Source: Ramlibacter sp.
GTDB lineage: Bacteria > Pseudomonadota > Gammaproteobacteria > Burkholderiales > Burkholderiaceae_C
Assembly (NCBI RefSeq): GCF_028291745.1
Contig: NZ_JAQGNQ010000112.1
Coordinates: 1 to 64,000, forward strand
Direction of reading: 5' to 3'
Length of the DNA stretch: 64,000 bases
This document shows, in pieces, positions 47,859-57,400 of this stretch. The translations under genes were made by a program, and so were the position numbers. The stretch's first letter is position 1, and every line of letters begins with the position of its first letter. The notes under the pieces are model-generated. The model was not told where the DNA came from. It was given only the letters and a program-made list of their open reading frames with translations, and made no database searches.

Positions 47859-48086
47859 ATGACATCCGCCGACTATCGGATCGAAAGCACCCAGCCCATC
47901 GCCGGCCGTTTCTGGCCCGTCGCCGGCTCGTTGCAGCTGGCCGTGAAGGACCGCGCCCTCGCCGTCAGCCTGGCGGCCAAGAGTTTCACGAGCAACAGCG
48001 AGATCCGCGTGGTCCACGTGCCGACCGGCGAGGTGGTGTTCCGCAAGCCAGGCCAACGGGCGGAGTGGAACGGCGAGGATTTCTAG
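47859..48086 (+). CDS. hypothetical protein, 75 residues
   Basis: A small protein, MTSADYRIESTQPIAGRFWP and then QLAVKDRALAVSLAAKSFTS, likely a single beta-rich domain ending VVFRKPGQRAEWNGEDF. A purine-rich AGGAGACAG precedes ATG. No family is recognised. It lies between the aldehyde dehydrogenase and a dispersed repeat, with 221 bp of non-coding DNA before it. Confidence 0.6.
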   Translation: MTSADYRIESTQPIAGRFWPVAGSLQLAVKDRALAVSLAAKSFTSNSEIRVVHVPTGEVVFRKPGQRAEWNGEDF

Positions 48087-48107
48087 GCGGACGTCCTGGA
48101 GGTTATT

Positions 48108-48210
48108 GATGTCATCCCGGGCTCGGGATCCATGCTGCGGTGGTGCAAGCGCCGTCGTGGATTGCGGGTCAAGCCCGCAATGACATCCAAGGTAGGCCCG
48201 CAATGACATC
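48108..48210. repeat. dispersed palindrome, TCATTGCGGG family (unit plus extra half)
   Basis: GATGTCATCCCGGG and related arms pair with CCCGCAATGACATCC, followed by an additional partial copy GGCCCGCAATGACATC (48195-48210). Compare 16028-16113 and 10831-10865. Confidence 0.78.
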
Positions 48211-48230
48211 GTGGCAATGACAGGGAGCGA

Positions 48231-48968
48231 TCACGGCAGCCGCAACTGCTCCACCGCCTCCCGCAAATCGTGCGCCCACGCGCGCCGGTCCCGCCCCTCC
48301 GCCCGCTGCATCTGCCCGAACCGCACCTGCGCCACGAAGGGCCGGCCCGCGAGCGTGCGCCAGAGCGAGCCCAGCAGCGTGTCATCCCCGAGGTAAAGCG
48401 GCCCATCGCTGTCTTCGCCGGTACGCGCATCGACGAACCGCAGGCCCACCGGCTGCACCGGCACATCGGCAGAAATCGCGGCCTGGATCAGGTTGCCGTG
48501 AAAGGGCAGCAGGCTCTTGCCATCGCCGGTCGTGCCCTCGGGAAACACCGCGACGATCTCGCCCGCCTCGAGGCTTTGCGCCATGTGGTGCACCACGCGC
48601 ATGGCATCGCGCCGCTTCTCGCGCTCGATGTACAGCGTGCCGCCGCCGGTGGCCAGCGTGCCGATCAAGGGCCAGTGCTTGACGTCGGACTTGGAGACGA
48701 AGCGGCAATGCCGCGCCGCATGCATCACCAGGATGTCGAGCCACGAAATGTGATTGGCGACCAGCAGCACCGGCCCGTGCGGCGGCGGCCGCCCCTGCAC
48801 CTGCAGCGGAATGCCCAGGATGTGCAGCATGCCCCGCGCCCAGGCCTGCACCATGGCCTGCCGCCGCTGCTCGGTCCAGTGCGGGAACAGCAGCACGATG
48901 GTGAGCCAGCCACGCAGCGCATGCCCCACCGCGCGGGCCAATCGCCAGAGCGCGCGCAGCGACTTCAC
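48231..48968 (-). CDS. lysophospholipid acyltransferase (PlsC family)
   Basis: A 245-residue 1-acyl-sn-glycerol-3-phosphate acyltransferase-type enzyme, making phosphatidic acid at the inner membrane. Motif HX4D is NHISWLD (H73-D78), and the glycerol-phosphate-binding motif FPEGTT is at residues 142-147. One N-terminal hydrophobic segment (LRGWLTIVLLFPHW) anchors it. It overlaps the pyrX stop by 4 bp and is the end of the pyr gene chain. Confidence 0.9.
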   Translation of the reverse strand: MKSLRALWRLARAVGHALRGWLTIVLLFPHWTEQRRQAMVQAWARGMLHILGIPLQVQGRPPPHGPVLLVANHISWLDILVMHAARHCRFVSKSDVKHWPLIGTLATGGGTLYIEREKRRDAMRVVHHMAQSLEAGEIVAVFPEGTTGDGKSLLPFHGNLIQAAISADVPVQPVGLRFVDARTGEDSDGPLYLGDDTLLGSLWRTLAGRPFVAQVRFGQMQRAEGRDRRAWAHDLREAVEQLRLP

Positions 48969-50269
48969 CGGGCGGGCGCGGCTTCGTAGGCGACCTGGCC
49001 GCCGACGATCGTGAAGCGCACCTGGCCGGGCAACTCGTGGCCGGCAAAGGGCGTGTTGCGGCCCTGGCTGCGCAAGGCAGCGGGCCGCACGGTCCAGGCC
49101 GCGTCCGGATCGAAGATGCAGACGTCGGCCACGCCGCCATCGAGCAGCTGCCCTGCGCTGGCCTGCAACGTGCCAAGGGCGCCGCCCAGCACCCGCGCGG
49201 GCTCATTGGTCAGCACCGCCAGCGCACGCGCGAGGCCGGCGCCGCTGTCCTTCCCCCATTTCAAGGCGAGGCCCAGCAGCAGTTCCAGCCCGGTGGCGCC
49301 GGGTTCGGCTTCTGCAAAAGGGAGCACCTTGGCGTCTTCGTCGACGGGCGTGTGATCGGACACCAGAGCGTCGATGGTGCCGTCAGCGAGACCGGCACGC
49401 AGGGCATCGCGATCGCGCTGCTGCCGCAGCGGCGGCGACAGGCGCATGCGGCTGTCGAAGTAGCCGATGTCGACATCGGTCAGATGCAGCGAATTGATGC
49501 TGACGTCGCAGCTGACCTTCAGCCCCTCCTGCTTCGCCTGCCGCACGAGCGCGACGCCGGCGGCGCTGCTGATGCGGCACAGGTGCACGCGCGCGTCGGT
49601 CGCGCGCATCAGCTCGAAGATCACGTGCAGCGCAATCGTCTCGGCGGCCACCGGAATTCCCGCCAGCCCGAGCCGCGTGGCGAGCGGACCACTGGCCGCC
49701 ACGCCCTTGCCCAGGTGGTACTCCTGCGGCCGCAGCCATACGCTGTAGCCGAAAGTCGAGGCGTACTGCATGGCACGCTGCAGCACCTGCGTGTTCTGCA
49801 ACGGCACTTCGGCCTGGCTGAAGCCGACGCAGCCGGATTCGGTGAGTTCGGCCATCTCGGTCAGCACCTCGCCCGCGAGGCCGCGCGTGAGCGCGCCAAG
49901 CGGGAACACGCGCGCCTGGTGCAGCTTCTCGGCGCGGGACTTCAGCATGTCGACCAGGCCCGGCTCGTCGAGCACGGGGTCGGTGTCCGGCGGGCACACC
50001 ACGCTGGTGACGCCGCCGGCCACCGCCGCTGCCATCTCGGACTCCAGCATGCCCTCGTGCTCGTGGCCCGGCTCGCGCAGGCGCACGGCGAGGTCGATCA
50101 AGCCCGGCGCGACCACGCAGCCGCGCGCGTCGATCGTGCGATTGGGCGCAAAGCCCTCGGGCATCTGGCCGACGCCGATCACGCGGCCAGCGGCCAAGGC
50201 CACGTCGCACACCCTGTCGAAGTTGCGGGCGGGATCGATCACGCGGCCGCCCTGGATCAGGATCTTCAT
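48965..50269 (-). CDS. pyrX: dihydroorotase-like protein lacking the metal site (PyrC'/PyrX)
   Basis: A 434-residue class I dihydroorotase homologue. The metal-binding DxHxH that should precede LREPG reads [10 protein letters not shown], with Ala61 and Arg63 in place of both histidines. This is the hallmark of the non-catalytic PyrC'/PyrX that is needed to assemble active aspartate transcarbamoylase in Pseudomonas and relatives. Its ATG overlaps the pyrB stop, matching stoichiometric assembly. A catalytic dihydroorotase must be encoded elsewhere in the genome. Confidence 0.92.
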   Translation of the reverse strand: MKILIQGGRVIDPARNFDRVCDVALAAGRVIGVGQMPEGFAPNRTIDARGCVVAPGLIDLAVRLREPGHEHEGMLESEMAAAVAGGVTSVVCPPDTDPVLDEPGLVDMLKSRAEKLHQARVFPLGALTRGLAGEVLTEMAELTESGCVGFSQAEVPLQNTQVLQRAMQYASTFGYSVWLRPQEYHLGKGVAASGPLATRLGLAGIPVAAETIALHVIFELMRATDARVHLCRISSAAGVALVRQAKQEGLKVSCDVSINSLHLTDVDIGYFDSRMRLSPPLRQQRDRDALRAGLADGTIDALVSDHTPVDEDAKVLPFAEAEPGATGLELLLGLALKWGKDSGAGLARALAVLTNEPARVLGGALGTLQASAGQLLDGGVADVCIFDPDAAWTVRPAALRSQGRNTPFAGHELPGQVRFTIVGGQVAYEAAPAR

Positions 50270-51237
50270 GCCGCCTCCCGCACGTTGCCGGCCACGATGC
50301 CCATGACCGCCATGCGCACCGCGATGCCGAAGGTCACCTGCGGCAGGATCACGCTCTGCTTGCCATCGACCACGGCGGAGTCGATCTCGACGCCGCGGTT
50401 GATCGGCCCCGGATGCATCACGATGCAATCGGGCTTGGCAAGCGTCAGCCGCTCCGGCGTGAGCCCATAGCGCTTGAAGAATTCCTGCGAGGACGGCAGC
50501 AGCGCGCCGCTCATGCGCTCGTTCTGCAGCCGCAGCATGATGATCACGTCGCAGCCCTTGATGCCCTCTGCCAGCGAATGGCACACGCGCACGCCCATCT
50601 GCGCCATGTCGTTGGGCACCAGCGTCTGCGGGCCGACCACGCGGACCTCGGCGCAGCCCAGCGTGGTCAGGGCGTGGATGTCGGAGCGCGCCACGCGCGA
50701 ATGCAGCACGTCACCCACGATCGCCACCGTGAGATTGCTGAAGTCCTTCTTGTAGTGGCGGATGGTGTACATGTCCAGCAGCCCCTGCGTGGGGTGGGCA
50801 TGGCGGCCGTCGCCGGCGTTGACCACGTGCACGTGCGGCGCGACATGCTGCGCGATCAGGTAAGGCGCACCCGATTCGCTGTGCCGCACCACGAAGATGT
50901 CGGCGGCCATCGCCGACAGGTTGGCGATGGTGTCCAGCAGCGACTCGCCTTTGCTGGCCGAAGAGCGCGCGATGTCCAGGTTGATCACGTCAGCCGACAG
51001 CCGCGTGGCGGCGATCTCGAAAGTCGTGCGCGTGCGCGTGCTGTTCTCGAAGAACAGGTTGAACACGCTCTTGCCGCGCAACAGCGGCACCTTCTTCACC
51101 TCGCGGTCGTTGACGCTGACGAATTGCGAGGCGGTGTCGAGGATGTGCGTGAGGATGTCGCGGGGCAGCCCCTCGATGGAGAGCAGGTGGATCAGCTCCC
51201 CGTTCCGGTTCAATTGCGGGTTTCTTTTGTAGAGCAT
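50266..51237 (-). CDS. pyrB: aspartate carbamoyltransferase catalytic subunit
   Basis: A 323-residue enzyme forming N-carbamoyl-aspartate in pyrimidine synthesis. The carbamoyl-phosphate motif STRTR is at residues 66-70 ([12 protein letters not shown]); [17 protein letters not shown] and [14 protein letters not shown] are also typical. It is located 6 bp after the pyrR stop and coupled to pyrX by ATGA. No pyrI regulatory subunit is present, in agreement with a PyrB-PyrX dodecamer. Confidence 0.96.
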   Translation of the reverse strand: MLYKRNPQLNRNGELIHLLSIEGLPRDILTHILDTASQFVSVNDREVKKVPLLRGKSVFNLFFENSTRTRTTFEIAATRLSADVINLDIARSSASKGESLLDTIANLSAMAADIFVVRHSESGAPYLIAQHVAPHVHVVNAGDGRHAHPTQGLLDMYTIRHYKKDFSNLTVAIVGDVLHSRVARSDIHALTTLGCAEVRVVGPQTLVPNDMAQMGVRVCHSLAEGIKGCDVIIMLRLQNERMSGALLPSSQEFFKRYGLTPERLTLAKPDCIVMHPGPINRGVEIDSAVVDGKQSVILPQVTFGIAVRMAVMGIVAGNVREAA

Positions 51238-51243
51238 GGGATC

Positions 51244-51765
51244 TCAGCTTGCGCGCTCCACCTGGAAGCTGAAGCGCCCATCGTTGGCGCGCGCCAGGGC
51301 CAGCGACTGGTCGGCCGGCAGCGAAACGCGCGCGGCCGCATAGTCGGCCTGGATCGGCAGCTCGCGCCCGCCGCGGTCCACCAGCACCGCGAGCAGCACG
51401 CCAGCCGGTCGGCCGTAATCGAACAGTTCGTTCAGCACGGCGCGAATCGTGCGGCCGGTGTAGAGCACGTCGTCGAGCAGCAGGATGTGGGCGCCGTTGA
51501 CGTCGAAGGGCAGTTTGGTCTGCGCGGTCGCCGACAGGCCACGCCGCGCAAAGTCGTCCCGGTGCATCGCCGACGAGATCACGCCCGGCTCGCCCGCCAG
51601 AGCGAGGTCTTGCTGCAGGCGCTCGCCCAGCCAGGCGCCCCCGGAGGTGACGCCCACCAGCCGCGTGCCGGCCTGGCGCAGGTTCTGCACGCCGCGCAGC
51701 AGCTCGCGGTAGAGCGCCTCGGCGTCGAGCGTGAGCGCGCCGGATGGGACGGGGGCGGAATTCAA
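51244..51765 (-). CDS. pyrR: bifunctional pyr operon regulator / uracil phosphoribosyltransferase
   Basis: A 173-residue PyrR. The phosphoribosyl-binding motif ILLLDDVLYTGRTIRA spans residues 94-109. In Gram-positives PyrR attenuates pyr mRNA; in Proteobacteria its regulatory role is less clear. The start is TTG with GAGGAG 6 nt upstream, and it overlaps the ruvX stop by TTGA. No convincing PyrR anti-antiterminator was seen upstream of pyrB. Confidence 0.93.
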   Translation of the reverse strand: MNSAPVPSGALTLDAEALYRELLRGVQNLRQAGTRLVGVTSGGAWLGERLQQDLALAGEPGVISSAMHRDDFARRGLSATAQTKLPFDVNGAHILLLDDVLYTGRTIRAVLNELFDYGRPAGVLLAVLVDRGGRELPIQADYAAARVSLPADQSLALARANDGRFSFQVERAS

Positions 51766-52181
51766 GGCAGGCTCCTCAGGAACTGTTCCAGGATGACGCA
51801 GGCCGCGCCGGCGTCGGCATCGCGTGCGCCGGATGCCAGCGCTTCGGTGGTGCTGTAGCGCTCGTCGACTTCGTACACCGGCTTGGCGCAGCGGCCGCGC
51901 AACTGGCGCGCGAACTTGCGCGCGCGGGTCGTATTCTCGTGGCTGGCGCCATCGGGGTGGAAGGGCACGCCGACGACCAGCGCGTCGGGCTGCCACTCCT
52001 TCACCCGGGCCTCGCACTGCGCCAGGCGCGCGTCGCTGCCCTCGGCCCGGATGGTGGGCTGGGGCGTGGCGCTGCGCAGCATCCGGTTGCCCACGGCGAC
52101 ACCGGTGCGCCTGAGGCCGAAATCGAAAGCGAGAAAGGTCTGGAAATGCGCGGGAACGTCGGGCACGGAGTCCGCGTTCAT
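51762..52181 (-). CDS. ruvX: putative pre-16S rRNA nuclease (YqgF/RuvX)
   Basis: A 139-residue RNase H-fold YqgF protein, the nuclease that matures the 5' end of 16S rRNA. The first acidic residue is in FLAFDFGLRRTGVAVGN, the second in VDERYSTTEA, and the last in the C-terminal ARDADAGAACVILEQF, as in active YqgF. It is coupled on both sides: its start overlaps the yqgE stop, and its stop overlaps the pyrR start. Confidence 0.94.
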   Translation of the reverse strand: MNADSVPDVPAHFQTFLAFDFGLRRTGVAVGNRMLRSATPQPTIRAEGSDARLAQCEARVKEWQPDALVVGVPFHPDGASHENTTRARKFARQLRGRCAKPVYEVDERYSTTEALASGARDADAGAACVILEQFLRSLP

Positions 52182-52777
52182 GCGTGCCCGGCTCCGGGCG
52201 AAAGCATCCACAACTGCAGGCCCAGGAGGCCCAGCGCTTTCGTGTAGCGCTCTTCGATGGGCGTGTCGAAGATCACCGCAGGGTCGGCGCTGACGGTCAG
52301 CCAGCTGTTCTCGGCGAGCTCCGACTCCAGCTGGCCTTCGCCCCAGGCGGAGTAGCCTAGCGTGATGAGCAGCTTGCGCGGGCCGGAGCCGGTGGCGATG
52401 GCCTCCAGCACGTCCTTGGAGGTGGTCATCTCCAGGCCGCCGGGGATGGTCATCGTTGACGCATAGACCGACTCGCTGGCGTCCAGCCCCTCGGCATGCA
52501 CGGCCTCGTGCAGCACGAAGCCGCGCTCGGTCTGCACCGGGCCGCCCTGCAGCACCGGGGTGCGCGCGAGTTCGTCCCGGCCCAGCGGTAAGTCGACTTT
52601 CTCGAACAGGTTGCCCAGGTTGATGTCCGTGGGCTTGTTGATGACGAGGCCGAGCGCGCCCTTGGCGCTGTGCTCGCACAGGTACACGACGGAGCGTGCG
52701 AACGAGCCGTCCTGCAGGCCCGGCATGGCGATCAGGAAGTGGTGCGTCAGGTTCATGGAATCGGCTTCGTTCGCCAT
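52178..52777 (-). CDS. YqgE/AlgH family protein (DUF179)
   Basis: A 199-residue YqgE/AlgH protein. LTHHFLIAMPGLQDGSFARS and ALGLVINKPTD are the family motifs, and GYSAWGEGQLESELAENSW is near the end. Its position immediately before ruvX is the classic linkage. Function is unknown; AlgH was tied to alginate regulation in Pseudomonas. MANEADSM is taken as the start, although MNLTHHF seven residues later is possible. Confidence 0.93.
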   Translation of the reverse strand: MANEADSMNLTHHFLIAMPGLQDGSFARSVVYLCEHSAKGALGLVINKPTDINLGNLFEKVDLPLGRDELARTPVLQGGPVQTERGFVLHEAVHAEGLDASESVYASTMTIPGGLEMTTSKDVLEAIATGSGPRKLLITLGYSAWGEGQLESELAENSWLTVSADPAVIFDTPIEERYTKALGLLGLQLWMLSPGAGHA

Positions 52778-52795
52778 GGGGCAGATTTTAAGTGG

Positions 52796-53185
52796 ATGGA
52801 ACCCTCCTGCGAATCCGCGCTGCTGTGGTACCGCCGCGACCTTCGGGTGGCGGACCAGGCCGCGCTCTACCACGCACTCACATCCGCGCGGCGCGTGCAC
52901 TGCGTCTTCGTGTTCGACACCGCCATTCTGCAAGGATTGCCGCGGCGCGATCGGCGGGTCGAGTTCATCCGCGCTGCGGCCGCGGCGCTCGACGGCCAGC
53001 TGCGAGCGCTCGGCGGGCCGGGTTCCGGACTACCGGTGCCGCGCAGCTGCTGCGCGAGTTCGCCTCCCGTGGACCTGGCGGCGGCAGGCATCGCGCTGGG
53101 CCGCGGCTACCGGCTGCCCATCGTCGACGATGCCCAGGCGCACGCGGCGACGCTGCGCCGCTATGCGGCGGTCAAGGCGGGCTGA
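52796..53185 (+). pseudogene. decayed deoxyribodipyrimidine photolyase
   Basis: A 129-residue frame that joins the start of a class I photolyase (ALLWYRRDLRVADQAALYHA, RRVHCVFVFDTAILQGLPRR) to its last part (GIALGRGYRLPIVDDAQAHA, TLRRYAAVKAG). About 350 residues, including the antenna remainder and the FAD-binding domain, are missing. Residues 78-95 look frameshifted (another frame gives TTGAAQLLREFASRG). The gene cannot encode a working enzyme. It is divergent from yqgE by 18 bp and overlaps the convergent hydrolase gene. Confidence 0.82.
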
Positions 53186-54077
53186 CGGCGGCGACCGCGG
53201 GCTGCACCCGACGCATGAAGGCCAGCGAGGCATCTGCCACCTCGCGCCAGCCGCTGTCCACCGTGAGCGCGTGGCCGCGACCGGGCATCTCCGCGATCTC
53301 GGTGAGACCGCCGTTGCGGCGCTGGCGCCGATACGAGGCATTGGCGATCGCCCAGGGGACGGTGTGGTCCTTCTCGCCGGAGATGATCAGCATCGGACCG
53401 CGCTCCGGGTTGGCGGTGTCGACCTTCACCTCGGTCCAGGGATTGAAGTTGGCGGTGGCCGCCTGGAACAGCGGCGCGCCCGAGGCGGGAACGGCAAAGG
53501 TTGCGTAGAGTTCGCGCGCCTCCTGCTCGCCGACGGCATTGGCGAAGGCAAAGCGGAACTGCTCGAAGGTGAGCGCCACCGCCTTGCCGCGATTGGCCGG
53601 ATTCCCCAGCACCGGCCAGGCCGAACGCAGCGCCGAGATCGGCAGGGGCAGCACGCCGCGAAACGGCGCGGGGTCGATGGCCACCGTTGCCAGCGCCAGC
53701 CCGCGGCCCGCGAGCATCTGCACCAGCAGGCCCCCGAAGGAGTGGCCGACGATGATGGGCTTGCGCCGCAGTCGCCGAATGACCGTCTCGAAGTGATCGG
53801 CGACCTGGCCGACCGTCTTGTTGGCGAAAACCTCGGGATGCGCATTCGCTTCGGCCACGGTGCGCGGATCGTCCGGCCAGCCCGGGGCGAGCGCGGTGTA
53901 GCCGGCCTCCTCGAAGACACTGGCCCAGCGGTCCCAGCTGCTGGGCAGCAGCCAGAGTCCGTGCACGAACACCACCGGCTGCAAGCCGCTGGCATTGGCG
54001 CGCGCGACCTGCGCGGCCTCGTGTTCGGTGAGGGGAGAGGAAGCGCCGGCGGACGGCGCGGAGCCTGGCTGGTTCAT
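53172..54077 (-). CDS. alpha/beta-hydrolase
   Basis: A 301-residue alpha/beta-hydrolase with an intact elbow GHSFGG in PIIVGHSFGGLLVQML, an acidic residue in ISGEKDHTVPW and the histidine in GRGHALTVD. The N-terminal PVVFVHGLWLLPSSWDRWA is the oxyanion loop. It has no signal peptide. GGAGGT precedes ATG by 3 nt, a short spacing. It resembles esterases and haloperoxidase-like enzymes of unknown substrate. It ends inside the decayed photolyase. Confidence 0.85.
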   Translation of the reverse strand: MNQPGSAPSAGASSPLTEHEAAQVARANASGLQPVVFVHGLWLLPSSWDRWASVFEEAGYTALAPGWPDDPRTVAEANAHPEVFANKTVGQVADHFETVIRRLRRKPIIVGHSFGGLLVQMLAGRGLALATVAIDPAPFRGVLPLPISALRSAWPVLGNPANRGKAVALTFEQFRFAFANAVGEQEARELYATFAVPASGAPLFQAATANFNPWTEVKVDTANPERGPMLIISGEKDHTVPWAIANASYRRQRRNGGLTEIAEMPGRGHALTVDSGWREVADASLAFMRRVQPAVAAVSPP

Positions 54078-54281
54078 GAGACCTCCACGGAAGTGGCTTT
54101 TTTGCGCAGGACGCGCCGAATCCTTATAAGCCAGCTCTTGCTGAAAGCAATGCGCGACCGCAGCCCGTCCGTCATGTCGACCGCACCCTCGCCGAACGCC
54201 TGGCCGCCCGCCGCTGCCAGCCTGGCGGGCCAGCCAGGACGCGCTGCACTGGCCGTTTGAGCCCGGCACTTGATCGAGGAG

Positions 54282-54404
54282 GTTTGAACGCAGAAGGCGC
54301 GAAAGTGAATTCAAAACACGCAGAATCACGGCCAAGAAAAGTTTTTCCAGCTTCGGGATCTCTTCTGCGCTTTTGGTTTTCCTTCTGCGACTTCTGCGTT
54401 CAAG
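54282..54404. repeat. dispersed inverted-repeat element, TTGAACGCAGAAG family, copy 2
   Basis: TTTGAACGCAGAAG at the left end and CTTCTGCGTTCAA at the right, about 123 bp. The outer arms match copy 1 at 11358-11454; the centre is different and longer. It lies between the hydrolase promoter side and the chpA terminator. The rest of 54078-54495 holds no gene. Confidence 0.75.
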
Positions 54405-54441
54405 GAAGATCCTCCCGCACCACCGCCCTCTGCAAGGCACA

Positions 54442-54467
54442 AAGCAAAAAGCGGCCCGAAGGCCGCC
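54442..54467 (-). terminator. rho-independent terminator of the pil chemosensory operon
   Basis: On the minus strand, GCGGCC-TTCG-GGCCGC is followed by TTTTTGCTTTG, 30 bp after the chpA stop. A strong intrinsic terminator. Confidence 0.9.
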
Positions 54468-54495
54468 TCTTGCTTGCGCGCGCAACGACTAGCCG

Positions 54496-57400
54496 TCAGG
54501 CCGTCACCGCCTGTGCGCTGTAGTGCTTCACCAGCGACAGCAGTTCTTCTTCCGAGTAGGGCTTGCCCAGGTAGTGGTTCACGCCCAGTTCCTTGGCGTG
54601 CTCGCGGTGCTTCTCGGCGATGCGCGAGGTGATCATCACGATCGGCAGGTGGGCCAGGCGCACGTCACCGCGGATGTTGCGGGCCAGGTCGAAGCCGTCC
54701 ATGCGCGGCATCTCGATGTCCGACAGCACCACCGTCGGCAGTTCGTCGGCCAGCCGCTCCAGCGCCTGCAGGCCGTCGGCGGCGAGCGCCACGCGATAGC
54801 CTTCGCGCGTCAGCAGGCGCTGCGTGACGCGGCGCACGGTGATCGAGTCGTCCACCACCAGCACCAGCGGCACGGTGGGCACCACCGGCATCAGCGGCGC
54901 CGCGGGCTTGCCGGTCTGCTCCAGCATGTCGGGCTGGGCACGGTCCGCGCTCAGCGCGCGGGCCTGCTCGCCGTACACCTGCATCAGGGCCACGGGGTTG
55001 TAGATCAGGACCACGGCGCCCGAGGCCAGCACGGTCATGCCGGCCAGGCCGGGCAGCCGCGCCAGTTGCGGGCCGAGGTTCTTCACCACCACTTCCTGGT
55101 TGCCCAGGACTTCGTCCACGTGCACCGCGACGCGCTGCGCCGCGGAGCGGAAGATCACCACGGGCAGCGTCTTGGTCTGCGGCTCCACCGTGTGCCGGGA
55201 AGACTGCAGCAGCGCGCCCGACCAGAAGAAGGGCAGCTGCTCGCCGGCGAATTCGAAGGTGCCGCTGTTGTAGGCCTGCTGGACTTCCTTCTGGCTGCCG
55301 CGGCGCACCAGCTCCACCAGGTTGGCCGGCACGCCGATCGAGAGCTTGCCCGAGCGCACCATCACCACCTGCGTCACCGCGGTGGTCAGGGGCAGGACCA
55401 GCTTGAAGCTGGTGCCGCGGCCGGCCTGCGTCGTGGTCTCGATGCGGCCACCGAGCGCGTTGACTTCGGCGCGGACCACGTCCATGCCGATGCCGCGGCC
55501 GGCGAGTTCGGTCACTTGCGCCGCGGTGGAGAAACCGGGCAGGAAGATCAGGTTGGCCGCGTCGCTGTCGGACAGCTGCTGCTGCGGCGTGATCAGGCCC
55601 TGCTGGATCGCCTTGTCGCGGATGCGGGCCACGTCGAGGCCGGCGCCGTCGTCCTGGAATTCCACCGAGACGTCGTTGCCTTCGTGGCGCATGTGCACGT
55701 TGATCGTGCCGCTGGGGGTCTTGCCGGCGGCCGTGCGCACGTCGGGCGTTTCGACGCCGTGGGCCACGCAGTTGCGCAGCAGGTGTTCGAAGGCCGGCGT
55801 CATGCGATCGAGCACGCCGCGGTCCATCTCGATGGTGCCGCCGATGATGTCCAGCTTGACCTGCTTGCCGCTTTCCTTGGCGGCCAGGCGCACCACGCGA
55901 TAGAGGCGCTCGGAGATGCCGTCGAATTCGACCATGCGCGTGCGCAGCAGGTCGCGCTGCAGCTCGCGGGTCTGGCGGGCCTGGGCGACCAGGTCGTCTT
56001 CGGTCGCTTCCACCACGCGCTGGATGTTGCGCTGCACGGTGGCCACGTCGTTCACCGATTCGGCCATCAGGCGCGTCAGTTCCTGCACACGCGTGAAGCG
56101 GTCGAACTCCAGCGGGTCGAAGCCGGCCGCCGTGTCCTTGGCCTGCGCCATGCGCGACTGCATCTGCGACTCGGCCTGCACTTCGATCTCGCGCAACTGC
56201 ATGCGCAGGCGGTCCAGGTTGCCCGTGAGGTCGCCGAGCGAGCCGCGCAGCTGGCGCAGTTCGGACTCGAGGCGCGAGCGCGTGATCATCACCTCGCCGG
56301 CCTGCATGACCAGGCGGTCCAGCAGCTGCGAACGCACGCGCACCGCCTGGTTGGCGGACTTGTGCGCGACGGTGACACTGGTCTGGGCCGGCATTGCGAT
56401 GGCGGTGCGCACCGGCGCCGGCTGGGCGGCCGGGGCGGCCTGCTGCGCCACCGGTGCGGGTTCGACCGCGGCCACGGGCACGGCTTGCAGCGGTTGCGGC
56501 GCGACCGCGGGCTGCGCAGCCACGACTTGCGGCGCGGCCGCGGGCTCGATCGCCTGCGGTTCTTCGGCGGGAGCGAAGCCGCCGGTGCCGCGCAGCGTGT
56601 CGAAGCGCGCCTGCATCGAATCGAAGCGATGCAGCAGGGCCTCGACGTCGGCGGCGGCGATGTTTTCGCTGCCCAGGTATTCGACCTCGGACTCCATGCG
56701 GTGCGCGAGCTCACCGAGCTGCAGCGCGCCGGCCAGGCGGGCGCTGCCCTTGAGGGTGTGCAGGTGACGCAGCACCTGGTCGCGCGGCTCGCGTTGCGAG
56801 GGATGGTTGGCCCAGGCGCGCAGGGCGCTGCCCAGGGCGGGCATCAGTTCGGCGGCCTCTTCCTCGAAGATCGGGAACAGGTCGGGATCGATCGCATCGA
56901 CCACGTCGGAGAGGTCTTCTTCGTCGTCCTCGATGGCAACCACCGGCGCACGGGGCGCGGCGGGCTGCAGCAAGGGGGCGGGCTGCAGCAGCAGCGCCGG
57001 TTGGGCGATGCGCGCGGCTTGCACGACGGGCGCGGGCTGGACCACCGGCACGGGCTGGACCATGGGCGCCGGCTGCGCGATGACCACGGGAGCAACGGTC
57101 TCCGCCGGTGCGGGCTGCACGGCTTCGGCCTGCGGCGGCGAGAAGTCGAAGTCGACGTCGATGTCGGTTTCGTCCAGCCGCGAGGGCGGGAAGCGGCTGT
57201 CGGTGCGCAGGTCGCCTTCGGCGTTCTTCAGCGCATGCAAGGCCTGCAGCAACACCGCATCGGGTTCCTTGAGGAAGCCGGCGGCGAACTGGTGCAGCAG
57301 GCGGCGCACTTCCTCGGCCGCCTCGGTGAACACGCGGGCGTGTTGCGGCGTGCCGTCGGCGAGCGCCTGCGTGTGCTGCAGCGCGCCTTCGAGGGCGCGG

